Shown: in pieces, positions 6,123 through 8,657 of the stretch
How positions within the stretch are numbered: position 1 is the stretch's first letter
How the letters are laid out: the number at the start of each line of letters is the position of its first letter
NCBI GenBank assembly: GCA_965602945.1
Contig: CBFDBC010000167.1
Coordinates: forward strand, 1-8,657
DNA: 8,657 nucleotides
Reading direction: 5' to 3'
Source of the DNA: JAUXEH01 sp965602945
GTDB taxonomy: Bacteria; Acidobacteriota; Aminicenantia; Aminicenantales; Aminicenantaceae
Made by a program: the position numbers and the translations under genes
Notes under the pieces: generated by a model
What the model was told of the DNA's origin: nothing
Database searches by the model: none
What the model saw: only the letters and a program-made list of their open reading frames with translations

Positions 6123-7724
6123 TTGATTTCCGCTCCTTCTCCCTTGATCGACGACTACCTGAACCGCCTCGATAAGGCTGCGCCGTTCTTCAACGGAGAC
6201 TTCCGGGACCCGGATGCCTACCGGGACCAGGCCGCGAGAGTCCGCACGCGCCGCCTCGACCGGGAACGGCTGGCCGGGATCCTGAAGGAGCAGAATCGAG
6301 CTTACGGCTGCGGACCGCCAACGCTCCGGAATATCGACCGGCTGGCCCAGGCCGATACCTGCGCCGTGGTGACGGGTCAGCAGGTCGGGCTCTTCTCCGG
6401 GCCCCTCTACACCGTGTACAAGGCACTCACCGCGATCAGGCTGGCCGGGTCGCTCGACCATGATACAGGGGGAGGCTGTGTGCCGGTCTTCTGGCTGGCG
6501 TCCGACGACCACGACATAGCCGAGATAGATCACTTCGATCTGCTGGACCAGGACAACCGTGTCCAGGAGATCCGATTTCGGGACTATGCCGCGGAACTCA
6601 GGCTCCCGGCCTCGGAAGTGAAACTCACATCGGAGGTCCGCGGCTGCCTGCAGCAGCTCGATACCATGACCCGGGATTCCGAGTTCAAACCCGAGATACT
6701 GGCCCATCTGGGAGAGGCCTATGCGCCCGGACGATCGTTTGCCGATGCCTTCGCCCTCTGGATGACCCGGATGTTCGCCGCCACCGGGCTTGTGTTCATC
6801 GATGCCGCAGACCCCCGCCTCAAGGACCTGGGGAAACAGGCGTTCCTGCATGAGATCGCCGAGTGCTCTCCTTCAACGGACAGGGTCCTTGACACGTCGA
6901 AGAGACTGGAAGAGGCGGGATACCCTGTCCAGGTCGAGCTGCGCGAGGGGATCCTCAACCTTTTCTATACCGATCCGGAGCGGCAGGCCGTCCGCTGCCG
7001 TAAGGGAGAGTTCCATGTAGCGGGGATAGAACAGCCCCTTTCCCGGGAAGATTTCCTGGCACTGGCAGGGGCCAAACCACTGCTCTTCAGCCCCAACGTC
7101 CTGCTGCGGCCCGTGTATCAGGACATGCTCCTGCCTACGGTCGCCTACGTGGGAGGCCCCGGAGAGATCGCCTATTTCGCGCAGATGAAGGGGGTCTACG
7201 AAAGCTTCGGCCTGCCGATGCCGGTTATCTACCCCCGGAAAAATGTAATCCTCCTGGAAAAAAAGGTAGGACATGTGCTGGACAGCCTCGATCTTCAGAT
7301 CCCGGATTTTCAGAGACGCGTGGACGGCCTGATCACCCGGATCTCCCGGGACAGCCTCCCCGCAGCTCTTGATCAAGCCCTGACAGCGGCCGCCTCTCAT
7401 ATGAAACAGGATTTTCAGGCCATCCGCGGCGAGATCACGGCTCTGGATACAACCCTGGAAAAGTCGGTCGACGCCGGCCTGGGCAGGATCGACCGGGAGC
7501 TCAGATCCCTGGAAAAGAAGGCGCTGCAGGCTTTAAAAAGGCGCGGCGGTACCGCCGTCGATCAGGTGAAAAAGGCCAAGAACTGCCTGTTCCCGTTCGA
7601 CCGCCCTCAGGAAAGGGTTTTAAACGTCACACCTTTTCTGATCAAGTACGGATATGCATTTGTGGACAGGCTTTTGCAGGCGATAGACATGGACGATTGT
7701 GAATACCAGGTAATACAGGTGTAA
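6123..7724 (+). CDS. bshC: Bacillithiol biosynthesis cysteine-adding enzyme BshC
   Basis: BshC catalyses the last step of bacillithiol synthesis, joining cysteine to glucosaminyl-malate in the cytoplasm. The protein has 533 residues from TTG 6123, close to the roughly 540 of Bacillus BshC. It shows the hallmark VVTGQQVGLFSGPLYTVYKA (about 82-101), PVFWLASDDHD (121-131), and later FSPNVLLRPVYQD with LLPTVAYVGGPGEIAYFAQM, then a helical region and the conserved C-terminal NVTPFLIKYG. The open frame runs further upstream, but that stretch is an out-of-frame reading of the PIG-L gene. TTG 6123 is preferred because GAGG lies 8 bases before it, it follows the small membrane gene's stop, and the length fits; no in-frame ATG lies close by. 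Many relatives have EDHD where this one has DDHD, a conservative change. bshB1 follows after 2 bases. Confidence 0.93.
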   Translation: MISAPSPLIDDYLNRLDKAAPFFNGDFRDPDAYRDQAARVRTRRLDRERLAGILKEQNRAYGCGPPTLRNIDRLAQADTCAVVTGQQVGLFSGPLYTVYKALTAIRLAGSLDHDTGGGCVPVFWLASDDHDIAEIDHFDLLDQDNRVQEIRFRDYAAELRLPASEVKLTSEVRGCLQQLDTMTRDSEFKPEILAHLGEAYAPGRSFADAFALWMTRMFAATGLVFIDAADPRLKDLGKQAFLHEIAECSPSTDRVLDTSKRLEEAGYPVQVELREGILNLFYTDPERQAVRCRKGEFHVAGIEQPLSREDFLALAGAKPLLFSPNVLLRPVYQDMLLPTVAYVGGPGEIAYFAQMKGVYESFGLPMPVIYPRKNVILLEKKVGHVLDSLDLQIPDFQRRVDGLITRISRDSLPAALDQALTAAASHMKQDFQAIRGEITALDTTLEKSVDAGLGRIDRELRSLEKKALQALKRRGGTAVDQVKKAKNCLFPFDRPQERVLNVTPFLIKYGYAFVDRLLQAIDMDDCEYQVIQV

Positions 7725-7726
7725 AC

Positions 7727-8494
7727 ATGCCGAATACTTCGAAGCAGAGACCCGCGGAACTGGATGCGCTGGCTTTCGGCGCGCATGCCGACGATGTGGA
7801 ACTGGCATGCTCCGGCACCCTGATAAAACTCGGCGCCCTGGGATACAGGACCGGAGTCATCGCTCTCACGCGCGGGGAGATGGCCACCCGGGGGAGCGCC
7901 GAGATCCGGGCCGGGGAGTTTGCTGCGGCGGGAGAGATCATGGGCCTCACCGCACATAAGATGCTGGACATCCCGGACGCCCGTGTCGAGGCATCGTGGG
8001 AGAACAAGCTCAAGGTCATCCGGGAGATCCGGGCCTTCAGGCCCCGGATCGTCTTCGCCCCCTACTGGGTGGCCCGCCACCCGGACCATGAACAGGCCTC
8101 GCACCTGGTGCGCGAGGCCGCCTATCTGTCGGGGCTGAGGAAGCTGGACAGTGGGGGACAGGAGCCGTTCCGCCCCCACAGGGTCGTCTTTTTTCAGACA
8201 CGGTTCGAGTTCCTGCCCTCGTTCATCGTGGACATATCGGACTTCCACGAGCGCAAGGTGGAATCCATCCTGGCGTACAGGTCCCAGTTCCACACTCCCG
8301 GCGAGGCCGAATCCGGCGCAGAGGAGACGCTGCTCAGCCGGCCCGAATTCATGGACAGGATCACAACCCGGGACCGGCAGTACGGTGCCTACATCGGCGC
8401 GCAGTTCGGCGAGCCGTTCCTCGTCCGGGAATCCCTGAAGATCGAAGATCCGGTGGCCTTGTTCGGCCCCGAGTCCCTGGACACGGTGCCATGA
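7727..8494 (+). CDS. bshB1: Bacillithiol biosynthesis deacetylase BshB1
   Basis: BshB1 removes the acetyl group from GlcNAc-malate to give GlcN-malate, the second step of bacillithiol synthesis. The 255-residue cytoplasmic protein is a single PIG-L/LmbE domain, slightly longer than the roughly 235 residues of Bacillus BshB1. Zinc and catalytic residues are present: GAHADDVE (18-25) gives His20, Asp22 and Asp23, and RHPDHEQA (117-124) gives the His-Pro-Asp-His pair. VIALTRGEMATRGSAEIRAGE (about 44-64) is typical of the BshB1 branch. The usual AHPDD motif reads AHADD, a Pro-to-Ala change beside the metal-binding His. AGG stands 7 bases before ATG 7727, which is 2 bases after the bshC stop. Its TGA overlaps the bshA ATG by 4 bases. 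BshB2 or a mycothiol-type deacetylase is less likely given these neighbours. Confidence 0.92.
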   Translation: MPNTSKQRPAELDALAFGAHADDVELACSGTLIKLGALGYRTGVIALTRGEMATRGSAEIRAGEFAAAGEIMGLTAHKMLDIPDARVEASWENKLKVIREIRAFRPRIVFAPYWVARHPDHEQASHLVREAAYLSGLRKLDSGGQEPFRPHRVVFFQTRFEFLPSFIVDISDFHERKVESILAYRSQFHTPGEAESGAEETLLSRPEFMDRITTRDRQYGAYIGAQFGEPFLVRESLKIEDPVALFGPESLDTVP

Positions 8495-8657
8495 AGATAG
8501 CCATCGTCTGCTATCCCACCCACGGCGGCAGCGGTGTCGTGGCCTCGGAGCTGGGGATCGGCCTGGCCGAGAAGGGGCACGAGATCCACATCGTGAGCTA
8601 TGCCCAGCCCTTCCGCCTGAGCTCGTTCCACCAGAACCTCTTCGTGCATGAGGTGGG
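8491..8657 (+). CDS. bshA: N-acetyl-alpha-D-glucosaminyl L-malate synthase BshA, N-terminal part
   Basis: BshA is a GT4 glycosyltransferase that joins GlcNAc from UDP-GlcNAc to L-malate, the first step of bacillithiol synthesis. Only 55 codons are present before the right edge. They match the characteristic BshA start: MKIAIVCYPTHGGSGVVASE, with the glycine-rich first loop, then LAEKGHEIHIVSYAQPFRL and FHQNLFVHEV. The ATG at 8491 shares ATGA with the bshB1 stop, so the two are probably translationally coupled; no strong separate ribosome site is visible. The rest of the protein (normally about 375-385 residues) lies beyond the window, so intactness cannot be judged. Confidence 0.92.
   Translation, partial: MKIAIVCYPTHGGSGVVASELGIGLAEKGHEIHIVSYAQPFRLSSFHQNLFVHEV

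Noticed and set aside
6087..6851. A 254-codon minus-strand open frame across the bshC start
   Set aside because: It lies antisense to a confidently identified bshC and has no recognisable domain.
7607..8293. A 228-codon minus-strand open frame across bshC and bshB1
   Set aside because: It is antisense to two well-supported genes and has no motifs of its own.
1..8657. CRISPR arrays, tRNA or rRNA genes, insertion sequences
   Set aside because: No regularly spaced repeats, cloverleaf sequences, transposase motifs or terminal inverted repeats were seen on either strand.

Overview
The window is GC-rich bacterial DNA with tightly packed genes and AT-richer gaps between operons. Strong AGGAGG-type ribosome sites, a sigma70-like promoter (TTCACA-16-TATAAT), a secreted S9 peptidase, a DUF2911 protein, a very long secreted PIG-L deacetylase and bacillithiol genes together suggest an Acidobacteriota- or Aminicenantes-like lineage. 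The Shine-Dalgarno use and -10 box argue against Bacteroidota. This placement is an inference from gene content and cannot be settled without a search.

Layout. Positions 1-1294 (minus) hold the N-terminal 431 codons of an exported S9-type peptidase; its catalytic part lies off the left edge. A 208-base gap follows, with a hairpin near the glycosyltransferase stop and a short element shared with the next gap. Positions 1503-2510 (minus) encode a membrane-anchored family-2 glycosyltransferase. The AT-rich gap 2511-2841 is divergent. It carries a leader hairpin, a second copy of the shared element and a good promoter facing right.

From 2842 to the right edge everything is on the plus strand: DUF2911 protein, large secreted PIG-L deacetylase, a 41-residue single-pass membrane protein, bshC, bshB1 and the start of bshA. 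From the PIG-L gene onward the genes overlap or sit 2-16 bases apart, so they are probably co-transcribed.

How they work together. BshA joins GlcNAc to malate, BshB1 removes the acetyl group and BshC adds cysteine, giving bacillithiol, a low-molecular-weight thiol. The first two enzymes of the pathway are encoded last. The upstream PIG-L protein belongs to the same broad deacetylase family as BshB1 but is exported and much larger, so it probably has a different, extracytoplasmic substrate.

The points most worth following up are: all three exported proteins appear to be cleaved just before a glutamine; the tiny membrane protein was missed by length-limited gene calling; a short element is repeated upstream of two genes in the same relative orientation; and BshB1 has AHADD where AHPDD is usual.
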